A DNA stretch of 7,706 bases from positions 1 to 7,706 of the forward strand of contig SLNX01000209.1 of NCBI GenBank assembly GCA_007132825.1, written 5' to 3'. The notes below the pieces were generated by a model, which saw only the letters and a list, made by a program, of their open reading frames with translations, was not told the DNA's origin and ran no database searches. This document shows positions 1 through 6,361 of this stretch, piece by piece. This DNA is from Bacteroidales bacterium (GTDB lineage Bacteria; Bacteroidota; Bacteroidia; Bacteroidales; UBA7960). Numbering within the stretch: position 1 is the first letter of the stretch; each line of letters begins with the position of its first letter. The position numbers and the translations under genes were made by a program.

Positions 1-1556
1 AAGAGGTTGTAAATGTTGTAAGGAAGCAGTGTCTTCAGGTCGGCACCTGCCAGGCCGGGGATCACCTCGTTGATCATGGCGGCATCCTCTCCCAAAACCT
101 TGATGAAGCTTTCGTTCGATTCTATCACTTTCAGTTTTTCATCAACGATCACCGCCGCCGAAGGGAGGTTCTTAAGCAGGGCAGAGGTGGTTTCGGAACG
201 TTGCTTGACTTTCTGGTGTTCGCTGTGAAGCTCCTTGTCTTTCTCTGCCAGCTTGTCAAGCTGCTGTCGAAGCTTGTCATTATTGCTCTTTAATGTTTTA
301 ATATATTCCTGTTTGCTTGAAAGGGAATAATTCAGACACATTTCTGGTTTAGACAATCCCTGGCTGATCGACCTTGCAAAATCGTGACAGTTCCTGAAGC
401 CGCATGCATTGCAAGAGGCCGATTCTCCCAGACGTTTGCCGAGGCTCTTTATGATTTCTTCCACGCTGTCCGGATCAGGATCGGGAAGGCGCTGATCGTC
501 TTTGATGAAATTCCGGTTCAGATCCAGTTCTCCATATTTCTTCATATCCAGCTGCCACTGCTTTTTGTCAAAGCTCTTGAGACGTTTGTGCACATAATCG
601 GTAACCAGCGAACGGCGCAAAAACTGATTGCTGCGGTCGGTGGTGCCCGGTCCGGTCAGGCATCCGGAATGGTAAAAGATATTGAAGTGTTTTTTCAGGT
701 TCTCTGTATGCGTGCTGAACTCATCCACAGCGTCAAGCATGTTGTTTTTTGATTCAACGGTGATCACGTTGCCTTTGAGCAGCGACTCATCGATGCCGGC
801 TGCATAGAGGATGCCGTTGCTGATGGGGTAAAGTGAGCCCAGATATCCGATCGGGGGATCAAAGTCAGAATACTCCACCTTCGACTCTTTGATTTCAAAC
901 TTTTTGAACAATGCACGCAACTCACTGAAAGTCAATACAGCATCCACCTTTCCCTCATCATCGCTGAGCCGGGCATCGTGTCTGGCCGACAGGCACGGAC
1001 CGAAGAATACCACCTTAAGATCCTTCCCGTAAGCAGCACGCACCACTTTTGCGGTGGCGGTCATGGGAATTTCAATAGGTGCCAGGTTATCGGTCAGCTC
1101 CGGATAAAACTTCTCAATGTAAGACACCAGTGAAGGGCAGTTGGCAAGTAAATAGTATTTCCCTTTGAAATTTGACAGAAGATCGTGGGTTTTCTTTGCT
1201 ACCAGGTCCACCCCAAAGGATACTTCATTTACATAATCAAACCCCAGGCGCCGGATCATCTCCACAAACTTCCTGTAGTCAGTGATATCCGGAAACTCCC
1301 CACTGATCGTAGGGTCTACGATTGCCGCCACTTTATCCTTAGAATTAAGCAGGCTGATGCATTTCTCCATGTCACTGATGTGGGAGACGGCATCAACGGC
1401 ACAAACATTAAGGCAGCTGCCACATCCAATGCAACGCGCATGGTTTACAACAGGCATCCCGTCCTTTCCGCGTGTTGTAATGGCTTTTACCGGACATGCC
1501 CTGATGCAGGCATAAGACTTATTACATCGGTCATGATCTATACGTATGGTTTCCAT
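1..1556 (-). CDS. HydS-like sensory [FeFe]-hydrogenase paralogue with PAS domain (3' end outside window)
   Basis: The minus-strand frame is open from ATG at 1556 to the window edge: 518 full codons, no stop, C-terminus missing. An in-frame stop lies a short way upstream with no other ATG between, which fixes the start. Domains in order: two 4Fe-4S motifs (residues 11-21 and 42-52); an Fe-hydrogenase large-subunit-like domain (about 75-350); a PF04060-type Fe-S motif (C382, C385, C390, C407); a charged coiled coil (about 411-458); and the start of a PAS fold (about 458 onward, NLPSAAVIVDE then IESN). The H-domain keeps C140, C188 and C299, but the L3 cysteine that helps hold the H-cluster is Y295 and the proton-transfer cysteine is N139. 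The first 4Fe-4S motif has S14 for its second cysteine. The family includes sensory hydrogenases; here a redox or H2 sensing role, or an H-cluster-free regulator, is inferred. Catalytic turnover looks unlikely. The output domain (phosphatase or kinase) lies beyond the window. Confidence 0.92.
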   Translation of the reverse strand, partial: METIRIDHDRCNKSYACIRACPVKAITTRGKDGMPVVNHARCIGCGSCLNVCAVDAVSHISDMEKCISLLNSKDKVAAIVDPTISGEFPDITDYRKFVEMIRRLGFDYVNEVSFGVDLVAKKTHDLLSNFKGKYYLLANCPSLVSYIEKFYPELTDNLAPIEIPMTATAKVVRAAYGKDLKVVFFGPCLSARHDARLSDDEGKVDAVLTFSELRALFKKFEIKESKVEYSDFDPPIGYLGSLYPISNGILYAAGIDESLLKGNVITVESKNNMLDAVDEFSTHTENLKKHFNIFYHSGCLTGPGTTDRSNQFLRRSLVTDYVHKRLKSFDKKQWQLDMKKYGELDLNRNFIKDDQRLPDPDPDSVEEIIKSLGKRLGESASCNACGFRNCHDFARSISQGLSKPEMCLNYSLSSKQEYIKTLKSNNDKLRQQLDKLAEKDKELHSEHQKVKQRSETTSALLKNLPSAAVIVDEKLKVIESNESFIKVLGEDAAMINEVIPGLAGADLKTLLPYNIYNL

Positions 1557-1565
1557 GTGTCGGGC

Positions 1566-1579
1566 AAATTGATCAATTT
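1566..1579. promoter_or_regulatory. Perfect 14-bp palindrome before the minus-strand sensor gene
   Basis: AAATTGATCAATTT is its own reverse complement. It lies 9 bases upstream of the ATG at 1556, in the 72-base gap after the ferredoxin gene. It could be an operator, or a short mRNA stem near the ribosome-binding region. It has the TTGAT/ATCAA half-site flavour of FNR/CRP boxes but lacks their 4-base spacer, so it should not be called one. AT-rich palindromes of this size can arise by chance. Confidence 0.25.
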
Positions 1580-1628
1580 TGGGGTTCAGGCATCATGCTC
1601 ATAATCAGTATGACAGACTCTTAATACA

Positions 1629-1889
1629 TTATTTATCAGATGAAAAGAATTCATCCAGTACACCGGTAATTTCGTCGGGCATCACCTTTTTGTGAGTTTT
1701 GTCATTGAGGATCAGTACAGGTCCCTGTTCACAGATGCCCAGACAATGTGCGCCACGAAAGGTGATATCAACTTCCAGACTATTTTCTTTCAGATAGTTA
1801 CGAATAATGCCAAGCGCTACCTTGTTACCCCTGGAAAAACAACTGCTTCCCATGCATATGACGATCTCTTTCTGCTTTTCCCGGCTCAT
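1629..1889 (-). CDS. Small thioredoxin-fold [2Fe-2S] ferredoxin
   Basis: A protein of 86 residues (MSREKQKEIVICMGSSC...) carrying the four-cysteine signature of NuoE/HydC-type thioredoxin-like ferredoxins: C-x4-C (VICMGSSCF) and C-x3-C (HCLGICEQGP). It is a stand-alone version of the domain found in HydC and at the HydB N-terminus, with no NuoE helical bundle. It is probably a soluble one-electron carrier in the cytoplasm. It is followed 72 bases later by the co-directional HydS-like gene, so the two are probably co-transcribed and the ferredoxin may supply or drain electrons for that sensor; this is inference. The frame also has ATGs at 1913 and 1931. I chose 1889 because homologous domains begin only a few residues before the first beta strand, and because a possible -7 element at 1929-1936 would put transcription initiation downstream of 1931. 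No clear Shine-Dalgarno sequence precedes any of the three. Confidence 0.88.
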   Translation of the reverse strand: MSREKQKEIVICMGSSCFSRGNKVALGIIRNYLKENSLEVDITFRGAHCLGICEQGPVLILNDKTHKKVMPDEITGVLDEFFSSDK

Positions 1890-1928
1890 GCCTAAACCCA
1901 ATTTTTTTATCATTTTATATTTAGATAA

Positions 1929-1936
1929 CAAAAATA
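1929..1936 (-). promoter_or_regulatory. Possible Bacteroidetes -7 promoter element for the ferredoxin/sensor operon
   Basis: Read on the minus strand this is TATTTTTG, a full match to the Bacteroidetes -7 consensus TAnnTTTG. A TTTG that could serve as the -33 box lies upstream (plus coordinates 1951-1954), but the 14-base spacing is shorter than usual for this promoter class. Transcription would begin near 1922-1926, leaving a leader of roughly 35 bases before ATG 1889. In T-rich DNA this match could be chance. Confidence 0.25.
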
Positions 1937-2145
1937 AAGAAAGCTTTTGACAAATCCGGTTAATTCCTTCACATCTTGTGTATTTTATTGTTCATCAATC
2001 AGGTAATTTTTCCTTACATGATAAAATAATCGGTTTTTTTAATATTGTAACTCTTTGTTAATAAGTAGTTTAATGTGCTTTGAAACAATTTGCCAATAAT
2101 GTAACCCGTTTTCTGTGTGTATGTTCTGTATTTTTTTCCGATATT

Positions 2146-2174
2146 TGTTGAGTATTGTGAAATTTATATCAACA
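2146..2174 (+). promoter_or_regulatory. Imperfect inverted repeat just upstream of hydC
   Basis: TGTTGA (2146-2151) pairs with TCAACA (2169-2174), and after one unpaired G, TAT (2153-2155) pairs with ATA (2166-2168), around a 10-base loop. An overlapping second dyad is TTGTG (2155-2159) with CACAA (2173-2177). The repeat ends 8 bases before the ATG at 2183. It could be an operator for a redox regulator or a hairpin in the mRNA leader. The TTGTG/CACAA arms recall Rex sites, but their 13-base spacing does not fit the usual 18-base Rex operator. Confidence 0.3.
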
Positions 2175-2182
2175 CAAAATTA

Positions 2183-2656
2183 ATGGGTGTTTCATTGGAA
2201 AAAATTTTTGAAAAGTTTCCGAACAGACGTCGCGAGGATATGATCCCTCTCTTGCAGGCCATCCAGGACAACCATGGCTTTTTGTCGGAGGAGATCATCT
2301 CAGCAGTTGGTGATTATCTCCGCATCAGCGTTAACAAAATTTATGGGGTTGCTACTTTTTATGATAATTTTCGTTTCGGACCGGTCGGGAAGTTCCACAT
2401 CCGGTTGTGCCACGGAACAGCATGTCATGTTGCAGGTGGCGGCAGTCTTTTAAAAGAGCTTGAGCGTATATTGAAAATTTCAGACGGTGAGTGTGACAAA
2501 CAGGGATTGTTCAGCCTCGAGGTGGTGAGCTGCATTGGTGCATGCGGACTTGCTCCGTTGATAGAGGTGAATGACATGTATTACACCAACCTGGATCTGC
2601 AAAGTTTAAAGGAGCTCATTGAATCGTTCAGGGAAAAGGAAAATTCAGCGTTATGA
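2183..2656 (+). CDS. hydC: HydC / NuoE-like [2Fe-2S] subunit of the trimeric [FeFe] hydrogenase
   Basis: A 157-residue protein matching the NuoE/HydC family in length and architecture. An N-terminal helical bundle (about 4-60) ends in the typical YGVATFYDNF segment. A thioredoxin-like [2Fe-2S] domain follows with C76-x4-C81 (LCHGTAC) and C117-x3-C121 (SCIGACG). In bifurcating HydABC enzymes this subunit docks on the HydB flavin subunit and carries one [2Fe-2S] cluster in the electron network between NAD(H) and the H-cluster. The frame is open from ATG 2117, but the extra 22 residues are aromatic and unlike the family, so ATG 2183 (MGVSLEKIFEKF) is preferred. No Shine-Dalgarno sequence is visible. 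Its TGA overlaps the hydB ATG as ATGA, pointing to translational coupling and equal stoichiometry. The protein is intact, with all four cluster ligands present. Confidence 0.95.
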   Translation: MGVSLEKIFEKFPNRRREDMIPLLQAIQDNHGFLSEEIISAVGDYLRISVNKIYGVATFYDNFRFGPVGKFHIRLCHGTACHVAGGGSLLKELERILKISDGECDKQGLFSLEVVSCIGACGLAPLIEVNDMYYTNLDLQSLKELIESFREKENSAL

Positions 2657-4602
2657 CATTAGAAACCATTCATGATGTCCGCGATTTTTTGATTCGTAAG
2701 GTGTTGCTTGATCCACAACGCCACAAAGATCCGTCGTTGAGGAAGCCATTGTCATACATAGCCGGTGAACGGGTTTATAAGCCCCGGATCTATGTTGGAA
2801 TGGCCAGTTGCGGCAGAATTGCCGGAGCAGAAAAAACCCATCAGGCAATAAAGGGTTACCTCAACGACAATCAAACAGATGCGGACCTGGTAGAGGGTGG
2901 ATGCGTAGGTTTTTGCGCAGCTGAGCCCATTGTAGATGTACAGCTTCCCGGCAAGGCACGGGTATCGTTTGGCAATGTAACAGCAGATAAGGTGCAGCTT
3001 TTGCTTGATGAAGTTTTAAATGGCAATTTGCCTGAGATGCCTGTGATAGGGCAATATAAGGATCCGATCTTTCAGGAATGGGAAGGGGTGGAGTCAATCA
3101 ACGAGCATCCTTTTTTTGCCTCACAACAGCGCATACTCCTTGATCATTGCGGTATTTTGGACCCCGTATCGGTTGCAGCCTATATTGCCAAAGGGGGTTA
3201 CCAGGCTTTTGTGGATACAATTTCCCGGCATACACCTGAACAGGTTTGTAACCTGGTTGAACAGAGCCAGCTTGCTGGCCGGGGCGGAGGAGGCTATTCC
3301 GCCGGAAGGAAATGGGCCACCGCGCTGCAGTATGGCGGTGAACAGAAATACTTGGTCTGCAATGCCGTAGAAAGCGATCCGGGCAGCTACATGAACCGGG
3401 CCATCATCGAAAGCAATCCCCACCGTTTGATTGAGGCTGTTCTTATTGCCTCATATGCCATTGGTGCTGGAAAAGCTTTCATATTTATAAGAAAAGAATT
3501 CAAACTTGCCATCAGGAGATTGAACCAGGCAATAGAAGAGGCACGTGAATATGGCATCATCGGTCATCATATCTTTGACTCCGGAGTAAACATTGATGTT
3601 GTGGTGAAGGAGGGTGCCAGGGCTTTTGTTTGCGGCGAGGAAACCGCCCTGAACAACAGCATTGAAGGGAAAAGAGCCATGCCGGCATCCAAACCGCCCT
3701 ATCCGGCCGAAAGAGGACTTTGGGATAAGCCAACCATCGTAAACAATGTGGAAACCCTCTTTAACGTGCCCCTTATTATCAAAAATGGTCCTGAGTGGTT
3801 TTTAAAGCTGGGAACTGAGAAAAGCAAGGGAACCAAGCTGTTTACCCTTTCGGGGAATATGAAGTATTATGGAACCGTTGAGGTACCTATGGGTATCAGC
3901 TTCAGGGATGTGATTAACCAGGTGGGTGGCGGACTGAAAAATGACAAGGCGTTTAAGGCCATTGTGCTGGGCATCAATAGTGGAAGCTATATTGTTGAAG
4001 AGACTCTTGACACACAGATCGATTTTGAAGCTTTGAAAAACATCGGAGCGGCGCTTGGAAGCGGAGCATTTGTGGTTCTCGATGAAGAGGTGTGTATGGT
4101 TGACATGGCCAAATTTTTTACAGCATTCTTTAAAAAAGAAAGCTGTGGAAAGTGTATTCCTTGCAGGGAAGGGACGGCCCGAATGCTCGAAATCATGAAT
4201 CAGGCCACAAGAAGGCCCTCTGAAGACCAGTCTTTCCAAACCCTGGAGCGGTTTAAGGGGGTGATGCAGCTGAAAAGCCTTGCCGGTGTGATCAGGGATA
4301 CATCCTTATGTGCCCTGGGAAAATCTTCACCAATGGCAATACTTAATACGCTCAAATTTTTTAAAAAGGAGTTTGATGCGCACATTTTCGAGAGGAAGTG
4401 TCCGGCAAACCATTGTACAGACCTTAGGATCTTTGTCATAGATGTTGAGGCTTGCACAGGATGCACTGCCTGCCTGAAAAAATGCCCGGTAGATGCCATC
4501 ATCGGGTCACCGCGTTACCCCCATTTCATCGTCAGGGAAAAATGTATCGCTTGCGGGTCTTGCTATGATGTGTGTAAGTTTAATGCCGTATTGATTAAAT
4601 AG
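2653..4602 (+). CDS. hydB: HydB / NuoF-like FMN- and NAD(H)-binding subunit of the [FeFe] hydrogenase
   Basis: A 649-residue cytoplasmic subunit with the HydB domain order: N-terminal thioredoxin-like [2Fe-2S] domain (about 45-120); NuoF core with FMN/NAD(H) site (about 155-380); SLBB-type domain (about 393-450); NuoF 4Fe-4S domain (C498, C501, C504, C553); paired cysteines C583 and C588 (CPANHC); and a C-terminal two-[4Fe-4S] ferredoxin domain (C601/C604/C607/C611 and C631/C634/C637/C641). The glycine-rich loop GRGGGGYSAGRKW (209-221) and VCGEETAL (326-332) are present. In HydABC complexes this flavin is the proposed bifurcation site joining NAD(H), ferredoxin and the H-cluster. Unusual points: the N-terminal domain has only three obvious ligands (C53, C84, C88; V48 sits where the first cysteine is expected), the FMN motif reads NAVESDPG rather than NADExEPG or similar, and the usual GGPSGG loop reads GINSGS (440-445). 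The gene starts inside the hydC stop; hydA follows after 18 bases. Confidence 0.95.
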   Translation: MTLETIHDVRDFLIRKVLLDPQRHKDPSLRKPLSYIAGERVYKPRIYVGMASCGRIAGAEKTHQAIKGYLNDNQTDADLVEGGCVGFCAAEPIVDVQLPGKARVSFGNVTADKVQLLLDEVLNGNLPEMPVIGQYKDPIFQEWEGVESINEHPFFASQQRILLDHCGILDPVSVAAYIAKGGYQAFVDTISRHTPEQVCNLVEQSQLAGRGGGGYSAGRKWATALQYGGEQKYLVCNAVESDPGSYMNRAIIESNPHRLIEAVLIASYAIGAGKAFIFIRKEFKLAIRRLNQAIEEAREYGIIGHHIFDSGVNIDVVVKEGARAFVCGEETALNNSIEGKRAMPASKPPYPAERGLWDKPTIVNNVETLFNVPLIIKNGPEWFLKLGTEKSKGTKLFTLSGNMKYYGTVEVPMGISFRDVINQVGGGLKNDKAFKAIVLGINSGSYIVEETLDTQIDFEALKNIGAALGSGAFVVLDEEVCMVDMAKFFTAFFKKESCGKCIPCREGTARMLEIMNQATRRPSEDQSFQTLERFKGVMQLKSLAGVIRDTSLCALGKSSPMAILNTLKFFKKEFDAHIFERKCPANHCTDLRIFVIDVEACTGCTACLKKCPVDAIIGSPRYPHFIVREKCIACGSCYDVCKFNAVLIK

Positions 4603-4620
4603 CATCATTAATGTTTTGAT

Positions 4621-6348
4621 ATGGATTTTCAGATCGAAGTAAATAATAAGCATATCAAGGTAAAGGAGGGTGAAACGCTGCTTACTGCTTTGCGGGGTCA
4701 TGGCATCCGAATCCCAACCCTTTGTCACATGAACCGTTTTTCACCTACGGGGGCATGCCGGTTATGTGTTGTTGAAGTGGAAGGGAAACGTGACCTGATC
4801 ACTTCATGCTCATTCCCGGTGGAGGATGGGATGAAAGTGAAGACCAATTCCCGTCGCGTGATACAGGCTCGTAAGGCTTTGGTGGAACTGTTGTTGTCAA
4901 ACCATCCCGACGACTGCCTGTACTGTGTAAGAAATGGCCACTGCGAGCTGCAATGGCTTGCTGAGTCGATGAACATAAAGGAGCGGAAGTATTTTGGAAA
5001 TAAGAACACCCATTACCCCGATTATTCAAGTACCAGTGTAGCCCGTGATCCTGCTAAGTGTATCTTGTGCAGCCGCTGTGTGCGTATTTGTGAGGAGGTG
5101 CAACTGGTTACCGCCATCGACTTCATTTCAAGGGGTAACCAAACAATGGTCAACAGTGCCTTTAATAAAGGGTTGAACGTTTCCAGCTGCATCCATTGCG
5201 GACAGTGCATCCAGGTTTGTCCAACGGCGGCACTGACCGACATTTCTCACCAGGAAAAAGTGCTTGCTGCACTCGACAAAAAAGATGTCAGGGTAATGTT
5301 TATGATCAGCCCCTCCGTGGCAGCTTCCATTGCAGATATCTTGGGCCTAAAAATAAAAGACAACCCGCTTGAACTGATCTGCAGTGCCCTGAGGCGATGT
5401 GGTGCTGACAAAGTGTTTCACCTGGGTGCCGCATCAGATATAAACATTCGTGAGGAAGCAAGCAACCTTGTCCGGAGCATCCAAAATGCCGGAAATGGCA
5501 TGCCATTGCTCTCCTCTTGCTGTCCGGCCTGGGTCCGCTATGTGGAAGAGTTTCGTCCCGAATGGATAACGTCACTATCGAAAACAAAATCACCTCAGCA
5601 AATCATGGGTGCATTGATCAAGACGAATTATGCCAATCAAAATGGTATTCCGGTGGAGCAGGTTTACAATGTGGCGGTGATGCCATGCGTCGGAAAAAAA
5701 TATGAAGCTTCCAGAGAGGAGAATACCCACAAAGGGATATCGGAAACGGATGCGGTACTTACAGTGCGTGAGCTCCTTCAGCTTCTGCGCAGCTGTGGGC
5801 TCGATATAACCAATACGGAGGGAGAGTTGCTGGATAAACCTTTTGACCAATCCTCAGGGGCTGCCTGGAAAATGGGTTATTCGGGAGGAAAGGCTGAAGC
5901 GGTGGCACGTGAGGCATTTTTGATGATGGGTGGCAAGCCGGATGCATTTAAATTCAATGCACCAAAAAACATTTCGGGAAGAAAAGAGACAAAAATACAG
6001 ATTGGCGGAAAGCAGGTTGGCTTTGCCTGGGTGAGCTCAATCAGTGACGCGGAGGAGTATTTGCAACAGCTCAGTGAGGATGGCCGTGAAGATATCCATT
6101 ACGTAGAGATAATGGCTTGCCTGAGTGGTTGCGCAGGTGGTGGCGGACAGCCAATAAGCCGGGGCTTTGAACAGGTCATCGCGCGAAAAAAGCTTTGCAT
6201 GGAGATGGAAAAAAACTGCGATGTAAGCGATCCAAAGGATAACCCTGCACTCAAGGCTTTTTTCGGAGATGATCAGTTTCTTTCGGAAGATGACGAGGTA
6301 AAAAACTGGCTGAGAACCGATTTTAAGGAGCGCCGGGTGGTTAAGTAA
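4621..6348 (+). CDS. hydA: HydA, catalytic [FeFe] hydrogenase subunit (CpI-like architecture)
   Basis: A 575-residue iron hydrogenase catalysing reversible 2H+ + 2e- to H2. Domains: plant-type [2Fe-2S] (C35, C46, C49, C63); His-ligated [4Fe-4S] (H95, C99, C102, C108); two [4Fe-4S] (C147/C150/C153/C157 and C190/C193/C196/C200); H-domain (about 222-520); small-subunit-like tail. H-cluster motifs: L1 SSCCPAW with proton-transfer C300 and ligand C301; L2 MPCVGKKYE with ligand C356; L3 MACLSGCAGGGGQP with ligands C500 and C504. All four ligands are present, so it should be active once matured by HydE, HydF and HydG (not in the window). It lacks the extra C-terminal [2Fe-2S] domain of Thermotoga maritima HydA. 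Departures from Clostridium pasteurianum CpI, by eye: L3 has LS where PG is usual, N282 at the E282 position and M418 at the F417 position. Context (hydC, hydB directly upstream) indicates the trimeric NAD(H)/ferredoxin-linked enzyme rather than a monomeric one. The next gene starts 13 bases after the stop. Confidence 0.96.
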   Translation: MDFQIEVNNKHIKVKEGETLLTALRGHGIRIPTLCHMNRFSPTGACRLCVVEVEGKRDLITSCSFPVEDGMKVKTNSRRVIQARKALVELLLSNHPDDCLYCVRNGHCELQWLAESMNIKERKYFGNKNTHYPDYSSTSVARDPAKCILCSRCVRICEEVQLVTAIDFISRGNQTMVNSAFNKGLNVSSCIHCGQCIQVCPTAALTDISHQEKVLAALDKKDVRVMFMISPSVAASIADILGLKIKDNPLELICSALRRCGADKVFHLGAASDINIREEASNLVRSIQNAGNGMPLLSSCCPAWVRYVEEFRPEWITSLSKTKSPQQIMGALIKTNYANQNGIPVEQVYNVAVMPCVGKKYEASREENTHKGISETDAVLTVRELLQLLRSCGLDITNTEGELLDKPFDQSSGAAWKMGYSGGKAEAVAREAFLMMGGKPDAFKFNAPKNISGRKETKIQIGGKQVGFAWVSSISDAEEYLQQLSEDGREDIHYVEIMACLSGCAGGGGQPISRGFEQVIARKKLCMEMEKNCDVSDPKDNPALKAFFGDDQFLSEDDEVKNWLRTDFKERRVVK

Positions 6349-6361
6349 TATTTTTAAGATT

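Larger units (their letters stand above)
1890..2182. other. Divergent AT-rich intergenic region between the two operons
   Basis: About 290 bases, strikingly A+T-rich next to the coding flanks, with no credible gene. The plus frame open from 2117 encodes an aromatic, hydrophobic stretch unlike NuoE and is read as leader. The region must contain the promoters for the hydCBA operon (rightward) and the ferredoxin/sensor operon (leftward). I saw one candidate -7 element on the minus strand and a dyad next to the hydC start. I found no convincing TAnnTTTG element on the plus strand and no sigma-54 type GG/GC element. Confidence 0.75.

Noticed and set aside
384..752. Plus-strand open frame opposite the minus-strand sensor gene
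   Set aside because: No recognisable domain. It lies antisense to the conserved H-domain and PF04060 region, so it is a shadow of that coding sequence.
1..1556. Minus-strand sensor gene as a pseudogene because of missing cysteines
   Set aside because: The frame is uninterrupted for 518 codons and the Fe-S, coiled-coil and PAS parts are well formed, so functional divergence is more likely than decay.
1987..1999. FNR/CRP-like box (ATTG-N5-CAAT)
   Set aside because: Arms of only 4 bases in AT-rich DNA, and no match to TTGAT-N4-ATCAA.
2024..2047. Possible intrinsic terminator near the T-run (cggttttttt)
   Set aside because: No GC-rich stem precedes the T-run on the plus strand, and no gene ends there.
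2155..2177. Rex operator (TTGTG...CACAA)
   Set aside because: The arms resemble Rex half-sites but the total length is 23 bases rather than the usual 18, so I do not call it a Rex site.
2117..2182. Upstream start for hydC that would add 22 residues
   Set aside because: The added residues are aromatic and hydrophobic, lie in AT-rich leader DNA that includes the dyad, and are not typical of NuoE/HydC proteins; ATG 2183 gives the family's usual length.
4621..6348. hydA as a NuoG-like complex I subunit rather than a hydrogenase
   Set aside because: It shares the N-terminal Fe-S domains with NuoG, but all three H-cluster motifs with their four ligands are present.
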